A stretch of DNA of 6,940 bases from Euryarchaeota archaeon UBA175. Lineage in GTDB: Archaea > Thermoplasmatota > Poseidoniia > Poseidoniales > Thalassarchaeaceae. The stretch is from assembly GCA_002497895.1 (NCBI GenBank), contig DAFD01000051.1, positions 14,558 through 21,497 on the forward strand. The letters are read 5' to 3'. The position numbers and the translations under genes are program-made. Under the pieces are notes generated by a model. The model did no database searches, was not told the origin of the DNA, and saw only the letters and a list, made by a program, of their open reading frames with translations. Positions 6,011 to 6,940 of this stretch are shown piece after piece (within the stretch, counting starts at the first letter, position 1; every line of letters starts with the position of its first letter).

Positions 6011-6940
6011 CTATTCTTCTACATTGAATCTTTGATAGACTTCATTTGTAGTTTGAGTCACGCGAATGAAGGTAGTACACTTAGGCAAATCCTTGATCCT
6101 TCGCGCACCAACATAGGAACAAGCCGACCGAACCCCACCAAGGATTGCCTGAACGGTAATTTCAACCGGACCGCGATAGGGCACGCGAACTTCCTTCCCC
6201 TCTGGAGCACGGTGCTTTGCCACCTCTCCATAATGAGTCTCCATCGCCTTAGCACTTGACATTCCATAGAATGACATGTATTGCTTTCCATTTGTGTCGG
6301 TCACTAACTCTCCGCCTGATTCATCGTGACCAGCAAACATACCACCCAGCATCACGAAATCAGCCCCGGCAGCAAAGGCCTTGGATACATCTCCAGGGCT
6401 TGAACAGCCACCGTCAGCCATTACGTGACCAGCAAGCCCATGAGCCGCATCAGCACACTCAGCAATAGCCGAAAGCTGAGGATAACCTACACCCGCAACC
6501 TTGCGCGTTGTACAAACCGAGCCAGGGCCGATTCCGACCTTGACAATATCAGCACCCGCGAGAATCAAAGCTTCAGTCATCTCTCGCGTAGCAACATTGC
6601 CAGCGATAACGATCGCTGAAGGAAATTCACTACGAACCCTCTTGACGAATTGAAGGAAAACTTCTCGGTAGCCATTTGCAACATCGATGCAGATCATTTT
6701 GGTGCCCGCGTGTGTAGCCATTTTCCTCTTGAGTAAATCAAACGAATTCTCTGTCGATCCGCACGTGATAGCGACAAACTCGGGGTCAACTCCGTCTTCC
6801 CAAGCCTGTGCATAATCTCGAGTTGAGTAGAATTTCTGCATACATGTCAGCATCTTATGCTTCTGCAATTCAGCCGCGATACTGAACAAACCGGTCGTGT
6901 CCATATTTGCTGCTACAATCGGCACCCCTGACCAAGTAGT
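6011..6940 (-). CDS. guaC: GMP reductase, GuaC type (N-terminus beyond the window edge)
   Basis: This enzyme of the IMPDH/GMPR TIM-barrel family converts GMP plus NADPH to IMP, ammonia and NADP+ in purine salvage. 309 residues are present; by comparison with E. coli GuaC (347) about 40 N-terminal residues are missing. The frame is open to the last base: the residues before the GTG at 6925 read [14 protein letters not shown], matching E. coli SWSGVPIIAANMD, so that GTG is an internal valine and not a start. Key parts (fragment numbering): CIDVANGY (84-91), [15 protein letters not shown] (132-146) with catalytic Cys143 and the Thr two residues on, [12 protein letters not shown] (174-185), [11 protein letters not shown] (195-205), FYGMSS (224-229) and [14 protein letters not shown] (245-258) with the conserved active-site Glu. 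There are no CBS domains, and the E. coli-like flap and C-terminus (CTTFIRV) favour GMP reductase over IMP dehydrogenase. Confidence 0.93.
   Translation of the reverse strand, partial: TTWSGVPIVAANMDTTGLFSIAAELQKHKMLTCMQKFYSTRDYAQAWEDGVDPEFVAITCGSTENSFDLLKRKMATHAGTKMICIDVANGYREVFLQFVKRVRSEFPSAIVIAGNVATREMTEALILAGADIVKVGIGPGSVCTTRKVAGVGYPQLSAIAECADAAHGLAGHVMADGGCSSPGDVSKAFAAGADFVMLGGMFAGHDESGGELVTDTNGKQYMSFYGMSSAKAMETHYGEVAKHRAPEGKEVRVPYRGPVEITVQAILGGVRSACSYVGARRIKDLPKCTTFIRVTQTTNEVYQRFNVEE

Noticed and set aside
6923..6925. GTG as the start of GMP reductase
   Set aside because: The frame continues upstream to the window edge with residues (TTWSG) that match E. coli GuaC; the GTG is the Val of SGVPIVAAN.

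Overview
The window looks like a piece of archaeal chromosome of roughly 50% G+C, most likely from a planktonic euryarchaeon such as Marine Group II/Poseidoniales. That placement is inference. It rests on an archease gene, two candidate archaeal promoters of BRE/TATA type with short or absent leaders, few clear Shine-Dalgarno sites, and a very large acidic extracellular protein built from DxDxDG calcium loops. No rRNA, tRNA, mobile element or CRISPR array is visible.

Layout: (1) Positions 1-453 (+) hold the C-terminal part of a class I PLP aminotransferase of the AlaA alanine-transaminase type. (2) Four bases later (458-1567, +) is a 369-residue cytosolic protein with no obvious annotation. 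It appears to be a tandem duplication of a V4R-like (4-vinyl-reductase-type) sensor fold. (3) A 76-bp gap (1568-1643) carries a BRE/TATA-like element, a 9-bp direct repeat flanking it, and a perfect 7-bp-stem hairpin just before the next start codon. (4) Positions 1644-4682 (+) encode a membrane-anchored surface protein of 1012 residues with about 25 thrombospondin-type-3 calcium loops. An apparently unmodified biotinyl/lipoyl-type barrel-sandwich domain is inserted in its middle. (5) Positions 4742-5215 (+) encode archease, the cofactor of the RtcB tRNA/RNA ligase. (6) On the opposite strand, 5222-5950 (-) encodes a TSUP (TauE/SafE) membrane transporter. It converges on archease with only 6 bp between stop codons, is AT-rich in parts, and has its own TATA box. 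(7) Positions 6011-6940 (-) encode a GuaC-type GMP reductase that runs off the right edge and lacks about 40 N-terminal residues.

The genes do not form one pathway. The aminotransferase and the V4R-like gene are probably co-transcribed. The surface protein seems to have its own promoter. Archease and GMP reductase are housekeeping functions (tRNA splicing and purine salvage), and the TSUP gene is an accessory transporter. The most novel content is the tandem V4R-like protein, the barrel-sandwich insertion in the calcium-loop protein, and the control region between these two genes.
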